Positions 1-5,301 of a stretch of 8,194 nucleotides of DNA are shown here, in pieces. The notes under the pieces were generated by a model. It saw nothing but the letters and a program-made list of their open reading frames with translations, ran no database searches and had not been told where the DNA came from. Source of the stretch: Candidatus Odyssella thessalonicensis (GTDB taxonomy: Bacteria; Pseudomonadota; Alphaproteobacteria; Bin65); NCBI GenBank assembly GCA_005240015.1, contig SBBV01000110.1, forward strand, positions 1 to 8,194, written 5' to 3'. Each line of letters opens with the position of its first letter. The first letter of the stretch is position 1. The translations under genes and the position numbers were made by a program.

Positions 1-271
1 AGCGGATCGGCTGGTTGAAGCGCTTCTTGATCTCGTCCTTGAGCCACTGCGCGGCCGCGGAATTGATGGGATCGGTGGCGATGACGCCGGCCGGCGTCAC
101 GGCGAAGACCGAGTAGTGGAAGTTGTTGCGGAAGCGGTAGACCTCGCCCGCGATCTTGGTGATCTCGCGCACCGGCGGCTGCTGCGCCGCCGGTGGGGTC
201 TGCTGCGCCGCGGCCGTGGCGGCCACGAACAGCGCCGCGGCGAAGGCGGCGGTGGGTGCGATCCGTTTCAT
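1..271 (-). CDS. MBL-fold metallo-hydrolase, exported, N-terminal part (runs off left edge)
   Basis: The reading frame starts at the ATG complementary to 269-271 and stays open to the window edge, giving about 90 residues. A good ribosome binding site (GGGAGGA) lies about 5 bases upstream. Residues 1-22 look like a Sec signal peptide: KR, then an Ala-rich hydrophobic stretch ending AAA before QQ. A short Gln/Pro/Ala linker follows, then mature sequence VREITKIAGEVYRFRNNFHY and VIATDPI. This is typical of the first beta strands of periplasmic metallo-beta-lactamase-fold hydrolases, in which the Asp of the TDP motif precedes the HxHxDH zinc site. The zinc-binding motif itself lies beyond the window, so activity and substrate cannot be judged. 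It is the last gene in a run of minus-strand genes, and the terminator-like palindrome at 374-392 separates it from the gene before it. I am confident of the fold family and unsure of the substrate. Confidence 0.8.
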   Translation of the reverse strand, partial: MKRIAPTAAFAAALFVAATAAAQQTPPAAQQPPVREITKIAGEVYRFRNNFHYSVFAVTPAGVIATDPINSAAAQWLKDEIKKRFNQPIR

Positions 272-373
272 CCCGTCCTCCCTGGTCCAGGCGCCGGTTT
301 CCGGCGCCTGGGACTAACACAAGGCGGAGCGGAATCGTCCCGCGAGAAGGAAGTGCCGGAAAACGCCCCCGGA

Positions 374-392
374 AAAGGGGTCGGACCCCTTT
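374..392 (-). terminator. 19-bp perfect palindrome, terminator-like, after the 71-residue gene
   Basis: AAAGGGGTC and GACCCCTTT form perfect 9-bp arms around a single central G. On the minus strand the hairpin starts 12 bases after the stop codon at 404-406 and is followed by a short T run (TTTTCC), as in an intrinsic terminator. As RNA it would fold with a 3-base loop and an 8-bp stem. I recall very similar GGGGTC-GACCCC palindromes recurring between genes in proteobacterial genomes, so it may be a dispersed repeat doing terminator duty. That part is recollection and not visible from this single copy. Confidence 0.5.
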
Positions 393-403
393 CTTGGAGA
401 GCG

Positions 404-619
404 TCAGCGCGGCCGGCGCGTGATCTGCTGTTCGACCCGGCGGCGGTTGCTGCGCAAGATCTCGAGGCGGTCGAGCATCAGGGCCAGCGCCGCCTTGGCC
501 TCGTCGAGCGCTGCGGAATTGCCGCCGGCGCTGAGCTTGCTCAATTGCTTTTCCTGGAGGGCGATCGTCGCCTCGGCATGAGCGATGACGCGGTCGGCGC
601 GCGCAAGATACGGTTCCAC
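404..619 (-). CDS. 71-residue predicted helical-hairpin protein, unknown function
   Basis: The start is a GTG complementary to 617-619, with a GGGGAGA ribosome binding site about 6 bases upstream. The stop is TGA at 404-406. The protein is almost entirely helix-forming: residues 5-30 (ARADRVIAHAEATIALQEKQ and onward) make one amphipathic helix, AGGN at 31-34 is a turn, and residues 36-66 make a second helix rich in Ala, Leu and Arg. The tail is basic (RRPR). There is no signal peptide, membrane segment or cysteine. The helix-turn-helix hairpin layout resembles small uncharacterised proteobacterial proteins of about 60-75 residues, but I cannot name a family. It lies 257 bases downstream of the dehydrogenase on the same strand, is followed by its own terminator-like palindrome and has a 20-bp palindrome upstream. 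It may therefore be an independently transcribed small gene. Confidence 0.65.
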   Translation of the reverse strand: MEPYLARADRVIAHAEATIALQEKQLSKLSAGGNSAALDEAKAALALMLDRLEILRSNRRRVEQQITRRPR

Positions 620-683
620 CGTGATTCTCCCCGCGGAAATGAGGTGCCGATTGGGATGCCGAGATGGCCTGCCCGATACCGTG

Positions 684-703
684 AAATGCCAGAGCTGGCA
701 TTT
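684..703. promoter_or_regulatory. 20-bp palindrome upstream of the 71-residue gene, candidate operator
   Basis: AAATGCCAGAGCTGGCATTT is a perfect inverted repeat with 9-bp arms around a central AG. It lies 65-84 bases upstream of the GTG start at 619, in the 257-base gap (620-876) between the dehydrogenase stop and that start. The AT-rich outer ends, small centre and absence of a T run on either strand fit a dimeric-regulator binding site better than a terminator. On the minus strand TTGTCA near position 760 resembles a -35 box, but I see no matching -10 at a proper distance, so no promoter is called. I see nothing else in 620-876. Confidence 0.4.
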
Positions 704-876
704 GGTTCCCGAATCGCGGGGACGCTCGGCGTTCTCTCCGAATGTTCTTTTCCCCTATGACAATGTGCCCGTAGGCGCGCCGGGTCGCGGAACAATTCGG
801 ACCAACCGATGGCACGCCCGATTCGGACGACGGACGTCGCGACTCGCGTCTCCGCCCGCGGCCGGGACGAGAGCCG

Positions 877-2095
877 CTATCCCCGCAGCGCGTCGAGCGC
901 CACCTTGATCCAGCCGGGCTCGCGCCGGTCGAAGGCCTTGTAGGCCTCGATCACGTCGGCCATCGGCTCGGTCTTGGTGAGGATGGTCTCGGGCTTGATG
1001 GCACCCGAGCGCGTGAGCTTGATCAGCTTCGGGATGTAGCGCCGGTGGTGGCAGTTGCCCATGTTGACAGCCAGGTTCTTGTTCATCGCCCAGCCGATCG
1101 GGAACGAGGTCGCGGCCGGCGGATAGACGCCGACGATGCCGAGCGTCCCGGCCTTGGCCAGCGCCATCACCGCCCATTCGAGCGCCTGGCTCGGCGCATC
1201 GCCGGGGCGCCAGTTCTTGCCCTTGGGCTTCGTCTTGGGCGCTACCTGCTCCATCTCTTGCTGGTATTGCTGCTCCTTCTGCTTCGCCTGCCTGGCCGCC
1301 GGCCCGTGATGCGCGTGCTCGGCGTCGACGCCCACCGCATCGATCGCGCGATCGACGCCGATCCCGTGCGTGAGGTCGACAATGATCGCGACCGGGTCCT
1401 CCTGTTCGAAGTTCACGATCTCCGCGCCCTGGTCGAGCGCCATGTCGAGCCGGTCGCTCTTGCTGTCGACCGCGAACACGCGCGAGGCGCCCTTGAGCTT
1501 GGCGCTCGCGATCGCGAACTGGCCGACCGGGCCGCAGCCGAACACCGCCACCGTGTCGCCGGGCCCCACCTCGGCGAGATCGGCCGCGAAATAACCGGTT
1601 GGGAAGATGTCCGACATCAGGATCGCCTGGTCGTCGCCGACGTCGTCGGGAAGCTTCACGAGCCCGGCGTGCGCGTAGGGGATGCGCGCCTTCTCGGCCT
1701 GGAGGCCGTGGAATGGCCCGCTCGAGCGCGGCCCGCCGGAAATACGCCGTGCCGGCGCGCCGCCCGTTGGGGTTGGCGTTGTCGCATTGCGCGTGATAGC
1801 CGGCGCGGCAATAGACGCACGAGCCGCACGCGATCGTCGACGGCACGACGACGCGGTCGCCGACTTTGAGATTGCGCACCATCGGCCCCAGCTCTTCGAC
1901 GATGCCGACCGCCTCGTGGCCGAGCACCGTGCCGGGCGCCACGTCGCTCATCGTGCCGCGCACGAAATGCAAATCGGTGCCGCAGATGGCCGAGGTGGTG
2001 ATGCGCACGACGGCGTCGGTCGGCTCCTCGATGCGCGGCTCGGGCACGTCCTCGAGCCGGATGTCGCCGACGTCGTGAAAGACGACCGCCTTCAT
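877..2095 (-). pseudogene. zinc-dependent alcohol dehydrogenase, formaldehyde-dehydrogenase-like, split by a 1-base frameshift
   Basis: The protein begins at the ATG complementary to 2093-2095, with AAGGAG 8 bases upstream. It reads MKAVVFHDVG and continues to residue 119 (GTAYF). It then resumes in another frame, GGPRSSGPFHGLQAEKARIP onward, to the TAG at 877-879. Removing one C at 1738-1739 gives a full-length product of 405 residues, the usual size. All the expected motifs are present. The catalytic zinc site has C38 (ICGTD) and H60-E61 (LGHE). The structural zinc site is C90, C93, C96 and C104. The Rossmann loop is GCGPVG at about 186-191, with an acidic residue after beta2 (FAVD, about 210) favouring NAD. 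The lysine- and glutamine-rich stretch and NWRPGDAPSQALEWA match the FDH-like branch of medium-chain dehydrogenases. The likely reaction is NAD-linked oxidation of formaldehyde or another small alcohol or aldehyde. It is translationally coupled to the DUF2267 gene. As written the gene is broken, but the rest of both frames is clean, so a very recent mutation or a sequencing error is likely. Confidence 0.85.
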
Positions 2096-2610
2096 CGCTG
2101 CTGCTCCTTGTGCAGCTCCTGCTCGGCCGCGGCCTGCATCTCGGTCGTGGGCGTGGCGCGCGCCTCGGCCGCCTCCTTCGCCGCGGTGCGCCAGCGGTCG
2201 CCGATCGCCTTGGGCAGCGTCGCCTCGATCTTGCGCACCTCGCCGGGATCGAGATGGCTCGCGAGCAGGCGGAAGGTGCCGAGCGCGCATTGCTCCGCGC
2301 GCGGCTTGGCCTGCGGCGGCAGCTTCTTCCTGACGTGCTCGACGAACTCGATCCACTGGTGCTCGCGCGAGGGCTGCGGCTGCGGATCCCAGCCCTCGTA
2401 ATAGATCCCGCGCACCAGCATCGGCAGCTGCGCGCCCAGGTGAATCGCCGCCTCCGCCTGCATGCGGTCGCGCAGCGCGTGGAGGCCGCTGCGCAGCGCG
2501 AGATAGGCGAATTCGCGGTCGTCGCTGTGCAGCTCCTGCATCATCCATTTGAGCCACACATTCGTCTTTTGAACGGTGGTGTCGAATACGTCGAGACCGG
2601 TGGTGCTCAT
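2092..2610 (-). CDS. DUF2267 domain protein
   Basis: This encodes 172 residues from the ATG complementary to 2608-2610, with GAGGA about 6 bases upstream, to a TGA at 2092-2094. The stop overlaps the dehydrogenase ATG as ATGA, so the two genes are translationally coupled. The DUF2267 domain spans roughly residues 8-135. Its signature is the first half, VFDTTVQKTNVWLKWMMQEL, followed by AYLALRSGLHALRDRM, then the strongly typical AAIHLGAQLPMLVRGIYYEG, and finally a second helical repeat around EFVEHVRKKL to LDPGEVRKIEATLP. The C-terminal 35 residues are a charged Ala/Glu-rich helix, possibly a coiled coil. There is no signal peptide, so the protein is cytoplasmic. The biochemical role of DUF2267 is not established; it is often encoded near stress-related genes. 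The tight coupling to an FDH-like dehydrogenase suggests a shared role in detoxification or stress, which is inference. Confidence 0.88.
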   Translation of the reverse strand: MSTTGLDVFDTTVQKTNVWLKWMMQELHSDDREFAYLALRSGLHALRDRMQAEAAIHLGAQLPMLVRGIYYEGWDPQPQPSREHQWIEFVEHVRKKLPPQAKPRAEQCALGTFRLLASHLDPGEVRKIEATLPKAIGDRWRTAAKEAAEARATPTTEMQAAAEQELHKEQQR

Positions 2611-2619
2611 GATGATCCT

Positions 2620-2638
2620 CGCTCGCTGACTGCGAGCG
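2620..2638 (-). promoter_or_regulatory. Hairpin just 5' of the DUF2267 ribosome binding site
   Basis: CGCTCGC (2620-2626) and GCGAGCG (2632-2638) are perfect 7-bp arms with a 5-base loop. On the transcript of the DUF2267 operon this stem ends immediately before the GAGGA ribosome binding site at about 2614-2618. It could affect translation initiation or mRNA stability. It could also be chance in GC-rich DNA. Confidence 0.35.
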
Positions 2639-2650
2639 CGCGCCCGCCCC

Positions 2651-2664
2651 GGCGCCGAAGCGCC
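2651..2664 (-). repeat. C(UUCG)G tetraloop hairpin
   Basis: On the minus strand GGCGC-TTCG-GCGCC forms a 5-bp stem closed by the very stable C(UUCG)G tetraloop. The same 14-mer is the tip of the hairpin at 7715-7740. Here it lies upstream of the DUF2267 gene, so it would sit in the 5' leader or in the promoter area. Confidence 0.35.
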
Positions 2665-2684
2665 AGCGCTCGCGGTTGAATGCG

Positions 2685-2719
2685 CGTTCCCTCCCCCGCG
2701 CGGAGCGGGAGAGGGAACG
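2685..2719. repeat. Inverted repeat, 15-bp arms with one mismatch
   Basis: The arms are 2685-2699 (CGTTCCCTCCCCCGC) and 2705-2719 (GCGGGAGAGGGAACG), with a 5-base loop GCGGA and a single mismatch. It is located between the DUF4142 stop and the DUF2267 start. GTTCCCTCTCCCGC-type sequences are common intergenic repeats in environmental bacterial genomes, as far as I recall, so this may be one copy of a dispersed element. No T run follows on either strand, so it is not a classic intrinsic terminator. Confidence 0.5.
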
Positions 2720-2737
2720 GCAGATGGCTACGCTCGT

Positions 2738-2756
2738 GCGCCCCGTTAAGGGGCGC
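2738..2756. terminator. 7-bp perfect hairpin upstream of the DUF4142 gene stop boundary, weak terminator candidate
   Basis: GCGCCCC (2738-2744) and GGGGCGC (2750-2756) flank the loop GTTAA. The hairpin lies in the gap between the DUF4142 stop (2766-2768) and the DUF2267 gene, starting about 10 bases past the DUF4142 stop in the sense of that gene. A T tract is missing, so it could protect the mRNA 3' end or work with Rho. The assignment is weak. Confidence 0.35.
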
Positions 2757-2765
2757 GATGCGGCG

Positions 2766-3332
2766 CTAGTTCTTCTTGTCCTTCGACAGCGACTGCAGGC
2801 TCTTCGCCTGAGCCAAGTGCTCCTTGATCTTCGGCAGCGCCTCGTTGGCCAGCTTCTTGGCCGCCGGGTTGGGCTCGCTCTCCGACGCCTTGGTGTAGGT
2901 TTCGACCGACTTCTCGTGCCCCTCGACGATCATTTCAAGGAACTTCTTGTCGAACTCCGAGCCACTCAGCGTGGCGAGCTGTCGGGCCTTGGGCGAGGCC
3001 GGGCCCGCACCGGGCGCCGTGGGCGGCGGAGAGCTGTCGGTGCCGCTCTTCGGCGGGGTCGCGCCATTGCGCTTCGCCAGGAGCGCCAGCTGCTCGTTCA
3101 GCGCGGTGTGATCGGACACTAGCATCTGCGCGAACTGCTTGACGTCGTTGTTCTGCGACTTCTCGGCCGCCATCTTCGCGAGCGCCACCTCTTCCTCACC
3201 CGACTTCAGCGCCTGCTGCACGAAACCGGACGCAGCGCTCTTGTCGTCCTTGTCGGTCTTCATTTGCGCTTGCGCGAGCGGCGCGAACGCAACGACCAGC
3301 GCCGCCAGGGGCGCGATCCACAATTTCCTCAT
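2766..3332 (-). CDS. DUF4142 domain protein, exported
   Basis: This encodes 188 residues from the ATG complementary to 3330-3332, with a GAGGAGA ribosome binding site 7 bases upstream. Residues 1-22 are a signal peptide: MRK, a hydrophobic core, and AQA before Q23. The mature protein is a DUF4142 helical bundle in two halves. Residues 36-88 contain FVQQALKSGEEEVALAKMAA, then NNDVKQFAQMLVSDH and a Leu/Asn-rich helix. Residues 118-180 contain LSGSEFDKKFLEMIVEGHEK, then VETYTKASE and a final helix IKEHLAQAKSL. Between them is a flexible Pro/Ser/Gly-rich linker (about 92-115), longer than the simple turn often seen in this family. Histidines at 75, 139 and 172 fall at the usual conserved places of this ferritin-like fold, but metal binding is not established. 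The expected location is the periplasm. The role is unknown; relatives are often found with stress genes. Confidence 0.88.
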   Translation of the reverse strand: MRKLWIAPLAALVVAFAPLAQAQMKTDKDDKSAASGFVQQALKSGEEEVALAKMAAEKSQNNDVKQFAQMLVSDHTALNEQLALLAKRNGATPPKSGTDSSPPPTAPGAGPASPKARQLATLSGSEFDKKFLEMIVEGHEKSVETYTKASESEPNPAAKKLANEALPKIKEHLAQAKSLQSLSKDKKN

Positions 3333-3405
3333 GGGCGTCTCTCCTCGAATTCAGGGGACGCTCAGTAAACGCGGCCTCGTTGCGGCCGGTTCCCCCACCC
3401 GCCGC

Positions 3406-3426
3406 AAAAAGCCGCGCAACGGCGCG
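3406..3426 (-). terminator. Probable intrinsic terminator of the alpha/beta hydrolase gene
   Basis: On the minus strand the sequence runs CGCGC-CGTT-GCGCG (3426 down to 3413), then GC, then TTTTT (3410-3406). It starts 10 bases after the hydrolase stop at 3437-3439. A short GC-rich stem directly followed by five T is the layout of a Rho-independent terminator, although the stem is only 5 bp. It separates the hydrolase gene from the DUF4142 gene downstream. The remaining 3333-3405 holds another small imperfect stem (3372-3388) and the DUF4142 ribosome binding site. Confidence 0.45.
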
Positions 3427-3436
3427 CGCTTCGGCC

Positions 3437-4303
3437 TCAGAGCCCCATGCGGGTCCGCATCAGCGCATGCAGCTTCGCGCCCGGCGCGGCGAGGTCCTGG
3501 ATTACGTCGAAATGGTGGCGCCCGGCGATCTCGTGCGCCTCGACGCCGGCGGCGCCCGCCTTGGCCAGCACGGCGGCGAAGTCGCGCTGCTGGCGCAGGA
3601 ATTCCTGGGTTTCGCCGGCACCGACCACGAGCGCCAGCGGCGCCCCGCCCTTGCGCGCGAACAAGGCCGGGCTGTTGCGCCGCGCGGCCGCCGCGTCGAG
3701 CTTCAAAGCATCGTTGAGATAGGTGTGGCGCACCGGCTCGAGCTCGTAGAGCCCCGAGATCGCGACGGCGCTCTTGACCGCGTCGGCCGGCAGTCCGGGC
3801 GCGAAACCCTCCCACCCGGTGAGCGCCGCCATCGCGGTGAGATGCCCGCCCGCGGAATGGCCCGCGACGTGGATGCGCGCGGGATCGCCGTTGAAGCGCT
3901 TGGCCTCGCGCCAGACCCAGGCGATCGCGGCGCGAACCTGGCGCACGATCTCGTCCATCGTCACGCGCGGCGCCAGCGCATAGTTCACGTTGACGACCGC
4001 CGCACCTGCCGCCGCGAACGGCTCGGCGACATAGTCGAAATCGTTCTTGTCGAGCCGCTGCCAGTATCCGCCATGGATGAAGACGAGGATCGGCGCGCCC
4101 GCCTTCGGCGCCGCGAATATGTTGGCGCGCTCGGCATGCGTCGGCCCGTAGGGCACGTCGAGCTGGGGGTTGAGCTGCGCGCGCGCGATGCCGCTCCGCC
4201 GCGCGCACTCGCCCAGATGCTCGACCGCGTCCTTCACCGCGGCGCGCAGATTGTACTGCGCGTCGAGCCCGGCCTTGTCGTAGTTCAAAAAGACCGCATT
4301 CAT
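3437..4303 (-). CDS. alpha/beta hydrolase, arylformamidase-like (HGGYW family)
   Basis: The start is set at the ATG complementary to 4301-4303 (MNAVFLNYDKAGLDAQYNLR), giving 288 residues. An in-frame GTG four codons earlier is less likely because GGTGGGA sits at ribosome-binding distance from the ATG. The HGGYW oxyanion motif is at 77-81 and the nucleophile elbow GHSAGG at 148-153 (Ser150). The C-terminal HHFD at 263-266 supplies the catalytic His. This arrangement, and EFLRQQRDF after the acid position, match the kynurenine formamidase-like branch of esterase/lipase proteins. At the acid site the family DSPEF segment reads ETQEF here, so the charge-relay Asp appears to be Glu (about residue 231); other bacterial relatives share this, as far as I recall. 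The protein is cytoplasmic with no signal peptide. No kynurenine-pathway gene is nearby, so hydrolysis of an N-formyl aromatic amide is possible but unproven, and a general esterase or lactonase is an alternative. Confidence 0.82.
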   Translation of the reverse strand: MNAVFLNYDKAGLDAQYNLRAAVKDAVEHLGECARRSGIARAQLNPQLDVPYGPTHAERANIFAAPKAGAPILVFIHGGYWQRLDKNDFDYVAEPFAAAGAAVVNVNYALAPRVTMDEIVRQVRAAIAWVWREAKRFNGDPARIHVAGHSAGGHLTAMAALTGWEGFAPGLPADAVKSAVAISGLYELEPVRHTYLNDALKLDAAAARRNSPALFARKGGAPLALVVGAGETQEFLRQQRDFAAVLAKAGAAGVEAHEIAGRHHFDVIQDLAAPGAKLHALMRTRMGL

Positions 4304-4336
4304 TTGGTGTCCCACCGTCTCACTCGTCTGCGCTCC

Positions 4337-4421
4337 GTTATCCTGAGCGAAGCCAAGGATCTGGCCTCCGCGCCAAGCCGCTGGCGGTTGAAACCAGATC
4401 CTTCGCTTCGCTCAGGATGAC
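4337..4421. repeat. Long inverted repeat, 28-bp arms, likely dispersed intergenic element
   Basis: The left arm is 4337-4364 (core ATCCTGAGCGAAGCCAAGGA) and the right arm 4394-4421 (core TCCTTCGCTTCGCTCAGGAT). The arms are reverse complements apart from two mismatches. The 29-base loop contains its own small stem (CGCCA 4371-4375, TGGCG 4382-4386). It fills most of the 125-base gap between the SDR stop and the hydrolase start. I recall near-identical TCCTGAGCGAAGCGAAGGATCT repeats scattered through many environmental bacterial genomes, so it is probably mobile or propagated non-autonomously. In the transcript it would make a very stable hairpin that could partially terminate transcription or shield the upstream SDR message from 3' decay. 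No transposase is present. Confidence 0.75.
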
Positions 4422-4428
4422 GAACCCC

Positions 4429-5250
4429 CTACGGCACCATCAGCCGTCCGCCGTTGATGTAGATCGTCTGCCCGGTCATGAAGCGCGCGCCGGGGCCGAG
4501 CAGGAACAGCATCGGACCGATCACGTCGTCGACCACGGCGATGCGGCCCATCGGAATGGTGGTGAGCATGCGCGCCATGTCCATGTCCTTGACCATCATC
4601 TGCTTCTTGAGCGCGCGCTTGGGATCGTCGCCGCCGCGGCCGGTGCCGCCGCGCAGGAATTCCGTGTCAACCGCGGCGGGTGCGACGCAGTTGACGCGGA
4701 TCGCCGGCGCGTTCTCCTTCGCCAGGCCCTTCGTGAGCGCGATGATGCCGGCCTTGGCCGCCGAGTAGGTCGCGGTGCCCTTCTCCACCAGGCTCGCGAG
4801 CCCCGAGGCGACGAGCAGCACCGCGCCGCCGCCATTCTTGCGCAGCATCGGCAGTGCTTCGCGCAGCGCCATGTAGGCCGAGCGGAGATTGACCGCGATG
4901 CCCTCGTCGAATTCGTCGGGCGGCAACTCGTCGAGGTTCACCTGTCGCGTCATGTAACCGGGCAGATGAACGAAGGCGTCGATCGTGCCGCCCCAGAGCT
5001 TCGCCACCTGGGCGAAGGCCTTCTTGGCCGCGTTGTCCTTGCGCGCGTCGTAGGGAATCGCGGCGACGCCTTTCGGCAGCCTATGGCGCTTGATCGCGTC
5101 CGGCAGATCGATGACCACGAGCTTCAGCCCGAGCCCGTGCGCCACTTCGACGAAGCGGCGGCCGATGCCGCCGCACCCGCCCGTCACCACGATGCGCGCG
5201 CCGCGGCGCGGCGCCAAGCGTGCGAAATCGATCACTGGCAGCGTGTTCAT
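4429..5250 (-). CDS. SDR family NAD(P)-dependent oxidoreductase
   Basis: This encodes 273 residues from the ATG complementary to 5248-5250, with GAGGGGGA close upstream, and is the normal length for a classical short-chain dehydrogenase. The nucleotide-binding TGGCGGIG is at 23-30. An acidic residue ends beta2 (VVIDLP, D48), which favours NAD(H). The catalytic residues are N121, S149, Y162 and K166 (YSAAK). The C-terminal GQTIYINGG is typical. The usual NNAG motif reads HLPG at 95-98, a departure from the family. The substrate-binding loop is Met-rich, with six Met between about 218 and 234, suggesting a hydrophobic substrate. The substrate is unknown. The gene follows the carbonic anhydrase gene by 51 bases on the same strand and may be co-transcribed with it. 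The 28-bp inverted repeat lies directly after its stop. The fold and class are certain; the substrate is not. Confidence 0.88.
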   Translation of the reverse strand: MNTLPVIDFARLAPRRGARIVVTGGCGGIGRRFVEVAHGLGLKLVVIDLPDAIKRHRLPKGVAAIPYDARKDNAAKKAFAQVAKLWGGTIDAFVHLPGYMTRQVNLDELPPDEFDEGIAVNLRSAYMALREALPMLRKNGGGAVLLVASGLASLVEKGTATYSAAKAGIIALTKGLAKENAPAIRVNCVAPAAVDTEFLRGGTGRGGDDPKRALKKQMMVKDMDMARMLTTIPMGRIAVVDDVIGPMLFLLGPGARFMTGQTIYINGGRLMVP

Positions 5251-5278
5251 GCTCCCCCTCTTTTCCGGACACGCCTTA

Positions 5279-5292
5279 GGTGCGTCCGCACC
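5279..5292. repeat. Small hairpin between carbonic anhydrase and SDR genes
   Basis: GGTGC-GTCC-GCACC forms a perfect 5-bp stem with a 4-base loop in the 51-base gap. A competing pairing (CGGAC with GTCCG across 5266-5287) overlaps it. There is no T run, so I treat it as a possible mRNA structure between two co-transcribed genes rather than a terminator. Confidence 0.25.
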
Positions 5293-5301
5293 GAACGCCC
5301 G

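Noticed and set aside
696..710. Sigma-54 promoter (TGGCA element)
   Set aside because: TGGCAT is present but the TTGC element at the required distance is missing in both orientations.
1735..1745. Programmed ribosomal frameshift in the dehydrogenase
   Set aside because: There is no classical slippery heptamer or clear downstream pseudoknot, and this enzyme family is not known to use recoding. A mutation or sequencing error is simpler.
755..2557. A 600-codon minus-strand ORF
   Set aside because: Only its middle part (about MKAVVFHDVG to GTAYF) is genuine dehydrogenase. The rest is out-of-frame reading of the DUF2267 gene and of the second half of the dehydrogenase, rich in Arg/Ala as GC-rich shadows are.
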